Assembly: GCA_046590205.1 (NCBI GenBank)
Contig: JBKJTT010000037.1
Location: forward strand, 1 to 64,000
Length of the DNA: 64,000 nucleotides
Direction: 5' to 3'
Origin: DATDEW01 sp046590205
GTDB taxonomy: Bacteria; Bacteroidota; Ignavibacteria; Palsa-1295
Each line of letters begins with the position of its first letter. The first letter of the stretch is position 1. Made by a program: the position numbers and the translations under genes. Under the pieces are notes generated by a model that had not been told where the DNA came from, did not search any database, and worked only from the letters and a program-made list of their open reading frames with translations. Shown here in pieces: positions 8,908 through 16,438 of this stretch.

Positions 8908-9161
8908 ATGTCTGCATCTAATACAAAGATCGGCAACGTCACGGGAGCGAGCTCATCACTTGCGCTCGCCGAAGAGAATAAAATAACATCCATCGCTTCC
9001 CTGCCAACAGCGCGGGGTACTTTCACTTCCCGCTTGAAGAGTGCGCTAAGATTATCTTGGGCACAATAAAAGAATCCGCACCAAATTTCAAGACGATTGA
9101 CCATGTCGTCGTCTGTCTCTACGATAAAGAGACCTTCGGAGAGTTCAATAAGATTTTATAA
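8908..9161 (+). pseudogene. Decayed macro-domain (ADP-ribose hydrolase/binding) gene, C-terminal remnant
   Basis: Not an intact gene. From ATG 8908 the frame reads SSLALAEENKITSIA, then shifts. Moving two bases on at about 8997 gives FPANSAGYFHFPLEECAKII, then GTIKESAPNF, HVVVCLYDKETFGEFNKIL and a stop at 9159-9161. This aligns with the C-terminal third of YmdB-type macro domains (SIAFPAISCGIYGYPL... to FDEDTY...). One missing T in the T-run 8997-8998 explains the shift. The N-terminal two thirds, with the ADP-ribose-binding residues, are missing. A promoter-like TATTTTTG lies at 8868-8875. Call rests on by-eye similarity. Confidence 0.75.
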
Positions 9162-9162
9162 T

Positions 9163-9190
9163 GTAGGGGCACACCGAAGTGTGCCCTCTT
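9163..9190. repeat. GTAGGGGCACA palindrome (short copy), possible terminator
   Basis: GGGCACAC-CGAA-GTGTGCCC forms an 8-base stem with a tetraloop, followed by CTCTTT. It begins one base after the macro remnant's stop and ends just before the end of bfr. Same family as the larger element at 15300-15375 (GTAGGGGCACATTGAATGTG). Confidence 0.7.
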
Positions 9191-9199
9191 TACAAATTC

Positions 9200-9682
9200 T
9201 TATGCACCTTCAACGTGCATTTGCTGGGCAAGGTAATTTGCGATGCCTATCTCTTCGATAATCCCAAGCTGACCTTCAAGCCAATCAACATGCTTATCTT
9301 CATCAATAAGGATATGTTCGAAGAGTTCGCGGCTTGCGCTATCACCTGCTTCGAGTGCAAGCGAGATACAACTGTTCAGACGTGGAATTGCTTCATATTC
9401 AAGTTGTAAGTCATTCTCAAGCTGCTGCTTGACGGTCTTGCCGATATTAATTTTGAAGTAATCGGTCACATTCGGAATGCCTTCCAAAAAGAGAATACGC
9501 TCGATGAGCTTCTCGGCATGGATCATCTCATCAATGCTCTCTTTTTTGACATACTTTGCAAGACGCATATATCCCCAGTTCTCGCACATCTCCGCGTGAA
9601 GGAAGTACTGATTGATAGCGGTCAATTCGCCTTTGAGGACTTCGTTCAAAGCATCTATAATTCTCGGATCAGTTGGTTTCAT
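9200..9682 (-). CDS. bfr: Bacterioferritin
   Basis: A 160-residue four-helix ferritin that stores iron as a 24-mer. Ferroxidase ligands are in place: Glu19, the pair Glu52/His55 in SIDEMIHAEKLIE, Glu near 95 in LQLEYEAIP, and EDKHVDWLE near 128-136. Met53 is in the position of the axial haem ligand of true bacterioferritins. A promoter-like TATTTTTG (minus strand, 9715-9708), with TTTG 22 bases further up, lies just upstream. It is divergent from fur and FTR1, forming an iron-homeostasis block. No Fur box was recognised by eye. Confidence 0.93.
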   Translation of the reverse strand: MKPTDPRIIDALNEVLKGELTAINQYFLHAEMCENWGYMRLAKYVKKESIDEMIHAEKLIERILFLEGIPNVTDYFKINIGKTVKQQLENDLQLEYEAIPRLNSCISLALEAGDSASRELFEHILIDEDKHVDWLEGQLGIIEEIGIANYLAQQMHVEGA

Positions 9683-9884
9683 GTTGGTTGAGTCAAATTA
9701 ATTACTTCAAAAATACCACATCTTTCGGCTCGCCACGCAAAGTTCGCTACGCATATCAGATAGAGATTTAATCTTAATACCAGCCGATATTGCCCGATTC
9801 CTTGAATTACGTTCGTAATTTCGTGTTAGAAATAGAACTAAAGTAACGGAATTTTTGTAATTAAGACTGAGTCTAAATAAGACG

Positions 9885-10451
9885 ATGACGGCTAACGAAA
9901 ACGAACCAAAACCGAAGAAAACGAAGGAAGTAATTGAAGAAACCGTAAAGGCGACTCCGCATGAAATCTTCAGAAAATTCCTGAAGGACGGCGAGTACAG
10001 GATTACACCCGAACGATTCGAGGTTTTGGATGCGGTGATGGAATGGGACGATCACTTCGACGCGGATAATCTCTTCATCTATTTGAAGAATCACAACTCG
10101 AAGGTCTCAAGAGCGACGGTGTACAAAACACTCAACCTCTTGCATGAATGCGGACTTGTTTCGCGTTACCGTTTCAGCCAAGGACATGCACAGTACGAAA
10201 AGACTGTTGACCGTCCGCATCACGATCATCTTATCTGCACCACATGTGCGAAGATCATCGAGTTCGATAACGCTCGTGTCGTACAGATGCAAAATGATAT
10301 TTGCATTGCGTATGGTTTTAAGCCGCTCTATCATTCTTTTCAAATTTTTAGCCAATGCTTGGACGGCGCAACCGATATACAAGATTGCGAGTATGCCCGT
10401 CAACGCAAAGTGGCGCTCATGAACCCGCATAAGCGGAACATTGTACATTAG
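9885..10451 (+). CDS. fur: Fur-family transcriptional regulator
   Basis: A 188-residue metal-sensing repressor. The winged-helix recognition segment is KVSRATVYKTLNLLHECGLV (about residues 73-92). HHDHLICTTC (112-121) holds metal ligands and the first zinc-type CxxC. The usual second CxxC is replaced by a loose pair of cysteines (SQCLDGATDIQDC), so the structural zinc site may be incomplete. The long lysine-rich N-terminal extension (about 25 residues) is unusual. It is followed 2 bases later by an FTR1 permease and is divergent from bfr, so iron control (Fur proper) is likelier than PerR or Zur, though the metal cannot be fixed from sequence. Confidence 0.88.
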   Translation: MTANENEPKPKKTKEVIEETVKATPHEIFRKFLKDGEYRITPERFEVLDAVMEWDDHFDADNLFIYLKNHNSKVSRATVYKTLNLLHECGLVSRYRFSQGHAQYEKTVDRPHHDHLICTTCAKIIEFDNARVVQMQNDICIAYGFKPLYHSFQIFSQCLDGATDIQDCEYARQRKVALMNPHKRNIVH

Positions 10452-10453
10452 CT

Positions 10454-11251
10454 ATGTTCGAATCGTTACTCAACGCATTTCTTATCAGTTTTCGTGAAGG
10501 TATTGAAGCTGTGCTCGTTGTGATGACAGTACTCGTCGTCCTTCGTAAACGCGGCGAAGAAAAAATGCGAAAGGTAACAATAGCCGCAGTCATCGCTGCC
10601 ATCGTCGCCTGTTCTGCGACTGCCTACGCCCTCGGCTCGATAGCACTTGTCAATAATCCCGAACTCGAAGTCGCTCTCTACGGCATGGCTGCCCTTGCTG
10701 TGCTTACTATGGTGATATGGATGATGCGAACTGGCAAATCGTTTAAGAAGGAAATCGAAACGAAGGTTACATCTTATAGTAGCAACTCATCGCTTTGGGC
10801 TGCTATTGGTTTGTTCAGCTTTGTCTTTTTTATGGTAGCACGCGAAGGGTTCGAACTCTCGCTCTTTTTGCTTGCCTTCGGCTCCGGGATAGGCGGATGG
10901 TACTATGTGCTTGCAATGATCGCCGGACTCGCTGGTTCGATAGGTATTGGCTACTTGCTCTCAAAAGGCGTGCTCAAAGTGAACGTAGGAAAATTCTTAC
11001 AAGCAACGGCATTCATACTTCTCATACTTGTCATTCAACTTTTGTTTGATTTTATGCACGAAGGAATGGAAGCAGGAATACTTCCGGAACCGTCAAACCA
11101 GAGTGTAGTGAACTTCATTGATTATCTATCGCATGATCTCCCTATCTTTTCATATATCGCTATCGCTGGTTTCCTCGGTATCATTGGGTATTATGCTATC
11201 CGTTCCATCAGCACAAAAGAATCAATGCCTGCTGCAGTCAAGAGCAACTGA
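10454..11251 (+). CDS. FTR1-family high-affinity iron permease
   Basis: A 265-residue polytopic inner-membrane protein with about seven hydrophobic segments and the two family motifs REGIE (residues 14-18) and REGFE (130-134), whose glutamates bind iron during transport. The ATG follows the fur stop by 2 bases, so regulator and transporter are cotranscribed and probably self-controlled by Fur. FTR1 permeases often need a ferroxidase or EfeO-type partner; none is adjacent, though multicopper oxidases occur 43 kb away. Confidence 0.9.
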   Translation: MFESLLNAFLISFREGIEAVLVVMTVLVVLRKRGEEKMRKVTIAAVIAAIVACSATAYALGSIALVNNPELEVALYGMAALAVLTMVIWMMRTGKSFKKEIETKVTSYSSNSSLWAAIGLFSFVFFMVAREGFELSLFLLAFGSGIGGWYYVLAMIAGLAGSIGIGYLLSKGVLKVNVGKFLQATAFILLILVIQLLFDFMHEGMEAGILPEPSNQSVVNFIDYLSHDLPIFSYIAIAGFLGIIGYYAIRSISTKESMPAAVKSN

Positions 11252-11270
11252 TAACATAATAATCAAGATG

Positions 11271-11305
11271 ACTCCGGACTTCAGACGTTGGACTCCGGAC
11301 ATCCC
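11271..11305 (+). repeat. Tandem heptamer array, ACNNNGG type
   Basis: Five heptamers in register: ACTCCGG, ACTTCAG, ACGTTGG, ACTCCGG, ACATCCC. The sequence differs from the AGTG-type arrays but the unit length and the position just after a gene end (17 bases after the FTR1 stop) are the same. Confidence 0.75.
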
Positions 11306-11344
11306 CAAAGAATCATATTTCCATTCTCTGTTGTTATCACACCC

Positions 11345-12517
11345 ATGAAAAAAATAATCCTCGTAGTACTTGTTCTTTCTGCACATATTGCATCGGCACA
11401 AATATCTGATACAGCATCGAACGGTGTTTATAAACTCGTCTCCCCTTCGATAGGCGTTATCATTCCGAAGGGTAATCAGGATAACTCCGGTATTGATGTG
11501 GCAAAGCAATTCCCCGGTGCGAAGCCATTACCACAGGATAAATACGACTCACGCGAGAAGCACCTCAAAAACATACAACAACTCACTTTCGCTGGTGAGA
11601 ATGCCGAAGCGTATTGGAGCTTTGATGAAAAGCACTTGAGCTTTCAGGCACGCGGCGATAAGAAGGGTTCATGCGATCAGATATTTACCATGACTGACGA
11701 CGGCAAGAACGTCAAACGCATCTCAACTGGGTATGGAAGAACAACATGTGCGTACTACTACCCAACCGGCGACCAGATACTTTATGCGTCAACGCATGAA
11801 CATTACAACAGTGAATGTCCGCCCGAACCGGATATGTCCAAGGGATACGTGTGGGCGCTCTATAGAGGATTCGATATTCACATAGCCGATACCAACGGAC
11901 GCCTTATCAGCCGCATTACACGCGACTCAACAAGCTACGACGCCGAAGCAACGATTTCACCCAAAGGGGATAATATAGTCTTCACAAGTACGATGGACGG
12001 CGACATTGAAATGTATTCGCTCTCACTCGACGGGAAAAACAATTTTACACGCTTGACCGATGAGCCAGGTTATGATGGCGGCGCATTCTATTCATTTGAC
12101 GGGAAAAAAATTGTCTATCGCGCATCACGTCCGAAAGGAAAAGACCTTGAGACATTCAAGCAATTACTTAGAGAAGGATTCGTACGCCCTTCTGCACTTG
12201 AGATAATGGTGATGGATGCAGACGGAAAAAACAAAACGCAAGTAACCAGTAACGGCAAAGCAAACTTCGGACCGTTCTTTCATCCTGACGGCAAACGTAT
12301 CATCTTTAGTTCAAACATGGACGACCCAAAAGGACGCGAGTTTGATATTTACATGATCCGCATTGACGGCAAAGGTCTCGAACGCATCACTTACACAGGC
12401 GGCTTCAATGGCTTCCCTATGTTCACAAGAGACGGTAAAAAGTTAGTCTTCTGCTCGAACAGAAACCCCTCACATCCAAACAACACAAACATCTTCGTAG
12501 CTGATTGGGTGGAATAG
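11345..12517 (+). CDS. Exported TolB-like (WD40/PD40) beta-propeller protein
   Basis: A start at ATG 11345 gives 390 residues with a clean signal peptide (MKKIILVVLVLSAHIASAQ); a start at 11288 would bury it. Several PD40 blades are visible, for example SPKGDNIVFTSTMDGDIEMY, FSFDGKKIVYRAS, FHPDGKRIIFSSNMDDPKG and FTRDGKKLVFCSNRNP. Such TolB-type propellers act in the periplasm or outer envelope as binding platforms. No Tol-Pal partner lies nearby, so the role is open. Its 3' end faces lon across a palindromic repeat. Confidence 0.8.
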   Translation: MKKIILVVLVLSAHIASAQISDTASNGVYKLVSPSIGVIIPKGNQDNSGIDVAKQFPGAKPLPQDKYDSREKHLKNIQQLTFAGENAEAYWSFDEKHLSFQARGDKKGSCDQIFTMTDDGKNVKRISTGYGRTTCAYYYPTGDQILYASTHEHYNSECPPEPDMSKGYVWALYRGFDIHIADTNGRLISRITRDSTSYDAEATISPKGDNIVFTSTMDGDIEMYSLSLDGKNNFTRLTDEPGYDGGAFYSFDGKKIVYRASRPKGKDLETFKQLLREGFVRPSALEIMVMDADGKNKTQVTSNGKANFGPFFHPDGKRIIFSSNMDDPKGREFDIYMIRIDGKGLERITYTGGFNGFPMFTRDGKKLVFCSNRNPSHPNNTNIFVADWVE

Positions 12518-12522
12518 GGTTT

Positions 12523-12601
12523 CTTACCGCCAAGACAGAAAGGCACAAATAACACCAAGAATTTCTTGGCGAACTTAGTGCCTTGGCGACTTGGTGGTTA
12601 C
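12523..12601. repeat. Large palindromic element at the TolB-like/lon convergent junction
   Basis: The left half ACCGCCAAG...AAGGCAC...ACCAAGAA pairs with the right half TTCTTGG...GTGCCTTGGCG...CTTGGTGGT. The edge TTA at 12598-12600 is the lon stop codon read on the minus strand, so the element abuts or supplies that stop. Elements of this ACCACCAAGGCACCAAG kind are scattered in many environmental genomes. Placed between two gene ends it could terminate both transcripts. Confidence 0.8.
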
Positions 12602-15225
12602 TTCCTCTTCCTTGTCGTTGTAACCTTCTTCTCCTTGAGCGCGACCTTCTCTGCCGGTGTCTTTGTATCAAAGACGATCTGCATTGCTTGGTCTATGCGT
12701 TCGATGGGGATGATGTTCAGCCCTTTTAATACCTGCTTTGGTATTTCGGTAAGTGTCTTCCGATTCTCTTCGGGGATGAGAACAATCTTGATGCCCTCGC
12801 GCTGTGCGGCAAGGAGCTTCTCCTGCAATCCGCCGATAGCAAGTACATTTCCGCGAAGCGTGACTTCGCCTGTCATTGCAATGTCGCCACGAACGGGCTT
12901 GCCTGTGAGTGCTGATGTCATTGCAACGGTCATGGTAATACCTGCCGATGGACCATCTTTCGGAATCGCGCCTTCAGGGAAGTGAGCATGAATTTCCTTA
13001 TCCTTCATGAAGTTCGGCTTTAAGCCAAGCTCTTTTGCTCTTGAGCGAATGTACGAAAGCGCGGCTTGCGCCGATTCTTTCATCACATCACCAAGCTGAC
13101 CTGTAAGCGAAAGTTTTTCCGTGCCTGACATGATAAGCACTTCGACAGGAAGCACATCACCGCCTGTTGATGTCCATGCTAGGCCCATCACTGCGCCGAC
13201 TTTATGGTCAAGCTCTTTTTTCGCTGTCTGGTATTTCTCAATGCCGAGATACTCGACAACTTTCTTATCATCAACCTCAAGTTTGAAATCAGGATTGATG
13301 GATAATTTTTGGCGTGGCGGAGCTTCTGTTTCAGGAGCAGTCGCGCCTTCGAGCTTCCCTTCTTCTGTTACGATAACTTCTGAAAGGTCTTTCGACTTCG
13401 CATCTTCCTTGACAACATACGCATCAGCAACAGCAAGACGCGCGATCTTTCGGCAAGCAGTTGCGATCTTGCGAACAAGCTCACGCACACCAGCTTCCTC
13501 GGTATAGTTACGAATGATCTTAAGTATCGAAGCATCGGTGAAGTTCACGTTCTCTTTCGGCAAGCCATGCGCTTCAAGCTGTGTAGGGATGATATGCGTC
13601 TTCGCAATCTCAAGCTTTTCATGTTCGAGGTAACCAGGAAGTTCTATGACTTCCATTCTATCTAAAAGCGGAAGCGGAATGTTATACTTCACATTCGCTG
13701 TCGTCACAAAGAACACATTCGAGAGATCGTAATCAACTTCGAGATAATGATCGTTGAATGTATGGTTCTGCTCTGGGTCAAGAACTTCAAGTAATGCTGA
13801 CGACGGGTCGCCACGGAAATCCGTTGACATCTTATCAATTTCATCAAGCAAGATAACAGGGTTCGTTACGCCTGCCCTCTTCATTGACTGAATGATTTTC
13901 CCCGGAAGCGCACCGATATATGTACGACGATGACCGCGAATCTCTGCTTCATCACGCACTCCACCAAGGGAGATGCGAACGAACTCACGTCCGAGCGACT
14001 TCGCAATAGAACGAGCAAGCGACGTCTTGCCAACGCCCGGCGGACCAACGAGACAGAGTATCTGCCCTTTCATTTTGTCAACCAAGTTCAGAACAGCGAT
14101 GTGTTCTAAGATGCGGTCTTTCGGTTTTTCAAGTCCGTAATGATCGGCTTCGAGCACTGCCTTTACAGTATCGATATTCAAATTATCAGCACTGCGCTTA
14201 TGCCACGGCACACCGACAAGCATTTCGAGATACGTACGTATAACACCTGACTCCGGCGACATAGCCGGTGTCTTCTTTAAGCGTTCTATCTCTTCATCTG
14301 CCTTGACCTGCACTGCTTCAGGGAGTTTTGCATCTTTAATTTGCAGTGCAAGTTTCCCGAGTTCAGGATGTTCATCAAGTGCATCTCCATCGAGTTCATT
14401 CTGCAACGCCTTCATCTGTTCATAGATAAAATATTTGCGCTGCGTTTTCTGAATGGTGTTCTGCACCTTCTGGTCAATGTCCTGCTCTATCTTGAGTATA
14501 TCGATCTCACTTGCAAGAAGCGCAGAGATATGCAAGTACTGCTCACGAATATCGGTAAGCTCTAATACTTTCTGCTTCGATTGCAAATCTTTGGCAATGT
14601 GTGCCGCAATGTAAAAGAGTTTGCGGCGCGGGTCTGTCATGTTCTCAAAGCTCATCAGCACTTCCGGCGGATGCGACGGGGCTTGGCGCATGTACTCGCG
14701 GAACTGGTCACCCGTATGTCTAACAAGTGCGATAAGCTCTTTATGATCGAGATCGGTCGGCTTGATAATATCAACTTCTGCTTCAATGTGTCCGTCGCTC
14801 TCGTAATAATTCTTCACGAGTGCTTGCTCAAGTCCGTCAACGAGTACTTTTACAAGTCCGTTAGGAAGTGAGATAACGCGGACAACACGAGCGAACGTAC
14901 CATGACGGTAAAGGTCTTCCTTTGGCGGATCATCGGATGCCGAGTTCTTTTGCGCGACAAGGAAAATATACTTCTGCTCTTTTGCTATCGCTGCGCGAGT
15001 TGCCGAGAGCGATGACTCGCGACCGACAAGCACAGGAAATACCATGTACGGAAAGATAACGACATCGCGAAGCGTCAGGACGGGGACTCTGGACGGGACA
15101 TCGATAACATCGATCGGTTCGGGGATAGACGACAGGTCAACTTGCGTCGTTACCTGTTCAAGCTCTACTTTCGGCTCAAGCGCTAATTGCTTCGCCGATT
15201 TCTTTTTGGTGGTTGTTTTTGCCAT
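12598..15225 (-). CDS. lon: ATP-dependent protease Lon
   Basis: A start at ATG 15225 (MAKTTTKKKSAKQ) is preferred over 15282, since AAGGAAGG lies just before it. The 875-residue protein has an N-terminal substrate domain (VLTLRDVVIFPYMVFPVLVG), the AAA+ module with Walker A GPPGVGKT (about 394-401) and Walker B VILLDEIDKM, and the C-terminal protease with PKDGPSAGIT (catalytic Ser) and GLQEKLLAAQREGI (catalytic Lys). It degrades damaged and regulatory proteins in the cytoplasm. Both ends are lysine-rich, and a low-complexity insert (EGATAPETEAPPRQ) precedes the protease domain. It is divergent from hsp20 across a triple palindrome, so heat or stress control is likely. Confidence 0.96.
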   Translation of the reverse strand: MAKTTTKKKSAKQLALEPKVELEQVTTQVDLSSIPEPIDVIDVPSRVPVLTLRDVVIFPYMVFPVLVGRESSLSATRAAIAKEQKYIFLVAQKNSASDDPPKEDLYRHGTFARVVRVISLPNGLVKVLVDGLEQALVKNYYESDGHIEAEVDIIKPTDLDHKELIALVRHTGDQFREYMRQAPSHPPEVLMSFENMTDPRRKLFYIAAHIAKDLQSKQKVLELTDIREQYLHISALLASEIDILKIEQDIDQKVQNTIQKTQRKYFIYEQMKALQNELDGDALDEHPELGKLALQIKDAKLPEAVQVKADEEIERLKKTPAMSPESGVIRTYLEMLVGVPWHKRSADNLNIDTVKAVLEADHYGLEKPKDRILEHIAVLNLVDKMKGQILCLVGPPGVGKTSLARSIAKSLGREFVRISLGGVRDEAEIRGHRRTYIGALPGKIIQSMKRAGVTNPVILLDEIDKMSTDFRGDPSSALLEVLDPEQNHTFNDHYLEVDYDLSNVFFVTTANVKYNIPLPLLDRMEVIELPGYLEHEKLEIAKTHIIPTQLEAHGLPKENVNFTDASILKIIRNYTEEAGVRELVRKIATACRKIARLAVADAYVVKEDAKSKDLSEVIVTEEGKLEGATAPETEAPPRQKLSINPDFKLEVDDKKVVEYLGIEKYQTAKKELDHKVGAVMGLAWTSTGGDVLPVEVLIMSGTEKLSLTGQLGDVMKESAQAALSYIRSRAKELGLKPNFMKDKEIHAHFPEGAIPKDGPSAGITMTVAMTSALTGKPVRGDIAMTGEVTLRGNVLAIGGLQEKLLAAQREGIKIVLIPEENRKTLTEIPKQVLKGLNIIPIERIDQAMQIVFDTKTPAEKVALKEKKVTTTRKRK

Positions 15226-15299
15226 ACCTTCCTTTAACAAATCTTTTGCCAAAGTGTGCGATTTTGGTGAGGGTAAGAACAAATGACGAATTTCTTACC

Positions 15300-15375
15300 G
15301 TAGGGGCACATTGAATGTGCCCCTCTTCAAGATTAGAAAAAACTAAGAGGACAGGCACATTCAATGCGCCCCTAC
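15300..15375. repeat. GTAGGGGCACATTGAATG double palindrome
   Basis: Two hairpins face each other: GGGGCACATT-GAATGTGCCCC and, after an AAGATTAG spacer, GGCACATTCAATGCGCCCC; the outer ends GTAGGGGC and GCCCCTAC also pair. It lies upstream of lon and hsp20, next to the operator cluster. A shorter relative is at 9163-9190. Confidence 0.8.
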
Positions 15376-15379
15376 ATAC

Positions 15380-15433
15380 TGACATTTTGTCAGTTACAAC
15401 TGACATTTTGTCAAAGTAACTGACAATTTGTCA
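15380..15433. promoter_or_regulatory. Three phased copies of a 13-bp palindrome TGACA-NNN-TGTCA (candidate stress operator)
   Basis: TGACATTTTGTCA occurs at 15380-15392 and 15401-15413, and TGACAATTTGTCA at 15421-15433. All three are preceded by AC, and centres are 21 and 20 bases apart, that is two helical turns, so three dimers would sit on one face of the DNA. The cluster lies in the divergent region between lon and hsp20, both protein quality-control genes. The same palindrome was not noticed before dnaK. It is not the CIRCE element; the cognate regulator is unknown. Confidence 0.8.
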
Positions 15434-15550
15434 CTGGTGCGATGAATATACACGTCAATTTAACTCGATTTTGGGTGTTTTTCGCTTTGGCACGATTTTT
15501 CATTAGTATTTATTATAACCAAAACAATTTGATAGAAAGGAAACACAACA

Positions 15551-15982
15551 ATGTTCGCAATACAACGAAACCCACTTTTTCCACAGGTCATGAAAGACTT
15601 CGATTGGTTCTTCAATGACCAAAACCGCCCGACTGGCGGCTCACTCGTTCCGAGAGTTAACATCTCCGAAGATACCAACAGCATCTATATTCATGCCGAG
15701 CTTCCCGGCTTGAGCCAAGAAGACGTAAAAGTATCCGTTACTGACGGCATCCTCACGCTTCGCGGTGAGAAGAAGAAGGAAGTTAAGCATGAGGAGCGTA
15801 ACTACCACCGCATCGAACGCCGGTACGGCGAGTTTGTGCGCCAGTTCACGCTGCCGGAGAACGTAACCCTCGAAGGGATTAAAGCAGACTTTAAGAACGG
15901 CGTCTTAGAGGTAACCTTACCGAAGGCAACCCCCGAAGCCCCAAAAGAGCGCGAGATTCCGATCAATGTCAGCTTGAATTAA
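15551..15982 (+). CDS. Small heat-shock protein, Hsp20/alpha-crystallin family
   Basis: A 143-residue holdase chaperone that binds unfolding proteins without ATP. The alpha-crystallin domain runs from about residue 35 (PRVNISEDTNSIYIHAELPG) through ILTLRGEKKKE to the A-x-x-x-n-G-V-L motif FKNGVLEVTLPK, with the usual C-terminal anchor EIPINVS. AAAGGA precedes the ATG. The triple palindrome at 15380-15433 lies about 120 bases upstream and probably controls it together with lon. Confidence 0.94.
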   Translation: MFAIQRNPLFPQVMKDFDWFFNDQNRPTGGSLVPRVNISEDTNSIYIHAELPGLSQEDVKVSVTDGILTLRGEKKKEVKHEERNYHRIERRYGEFVRQFTLPENVTLEGIKADFKNGVLEVTLPKATPEAPKEREIPINVSLN

Positions 15983-16093
15983 GCTAACTCAGACAGTTGA
16001 GATAGAAGGGACGTGCCGAAAAACGGTATGTCCCTTTCAGAGCATAAAAAAGCGGTATTTTTGCAGTCCGTAATTCAAACAAATAATAGAAAT

Positions 16094-16201
16094 ATGTTCG
16101 TAAAAATACTAATGCTCGTAATCATCGCTTTGACAGCACTTATGATGCTCGCTACAATCGTTACCCGCGGACCGAAGAAGAAATACGATTCGGTCAATTG
16201 A
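16094..16201 (+). CDS. Small single-pass membrane protein of unknown function
   Basis: A 35-residue peptide (start ATG 16094) with a hydrophobic segment VKILMLVIIALTALMMLATI followed by a basic tail TRGPKKKYD, as expected for an N-out/C-in single-pass inner-membrane peptide. A promoter-like TATTTTTG lies at 16056-16063, about 30 bases upstream. The stop TGA shares its last base with the first heptamer of the next repeat array. No family recognised; the promoter and the sound membrane topology argue that it is real. Confidence 0.55.
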   Translation: MFVKILMLVIIALTALMMLATIVTRGPKKKYDSVN

Positions 16202-16251
16202 GTGGGTAGTGGTCAGTGACCAGTGGTTAGTGGCTAGTTGAAATGCAGTGA
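16201..16251 (+). repeat. Tandem heptamer array, AGTGRYT type (copy C)
   Basis: Units AGTGGGT, AGTGGTC, AGTGACC, AGTGGTT, AGTGGCT, AGTTGAA, followed by ATGCAGTGA. The 17-base end TAGTTGAAATGCAGTGA is identical to that of copy D at 26295-26311. It begins on the last base of a stop codon and is followed 11 bases later by the palindrome at 16263. Confidence 0.88.
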
Positions 16252-16262
16252 CACCTATGCGT

Positions 16263-16379
16263 GTCATTGCGAGGAACGACCGAAGGGAGTGACGAAGCAA
16301 TCTAAACTTTTCCGGATGTAGGCAACATCCGAGATTTTAGATTGCTTCGTCGGGCTAAAGCCGCTCCTCGCAATGACAG
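16263..16379. repeat. Long palindromic element GTCATTGCGAGG...CCTCGCAATGAC (full copy)
   Basis: The ends GTCATTGCGAGGA and TCCTCGCAATGAC pair, and inside them GACGAAGCAATCT pairs with AGATTGCTTCGTC, giving a cruciform about 117 bases long with an inner loop. A half copy lies at 46064-46104. Elements with these ends are widespread in environmental bacteria and look like non-autonomous mobile palindromes; no transposase is in the window. Confidence 0.9.
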
Positions 16380-16438
16380 GCTTTTGAGTAGTCCTCAAAA
16401 TGAAATAAAGTTTTTTAAAATGAATTAAATAAATACAA

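Noticed and set aside
15484..15500. TTTGGCACGATTTTTCAT before hsp20 as a sigma-54 promoter
   Set aside because: The -24 GG fits TGGCACG, but the required GC at -12 is absent (TC), so the match is not convincing.
16263..16379. CRISPR-like repeat arrangement
   Set aside because: There are only two arms of one palindrome and no series of spacers; it is a mobile palindromic element, not a CRISPR array. No CRISPR array was seen in the window.
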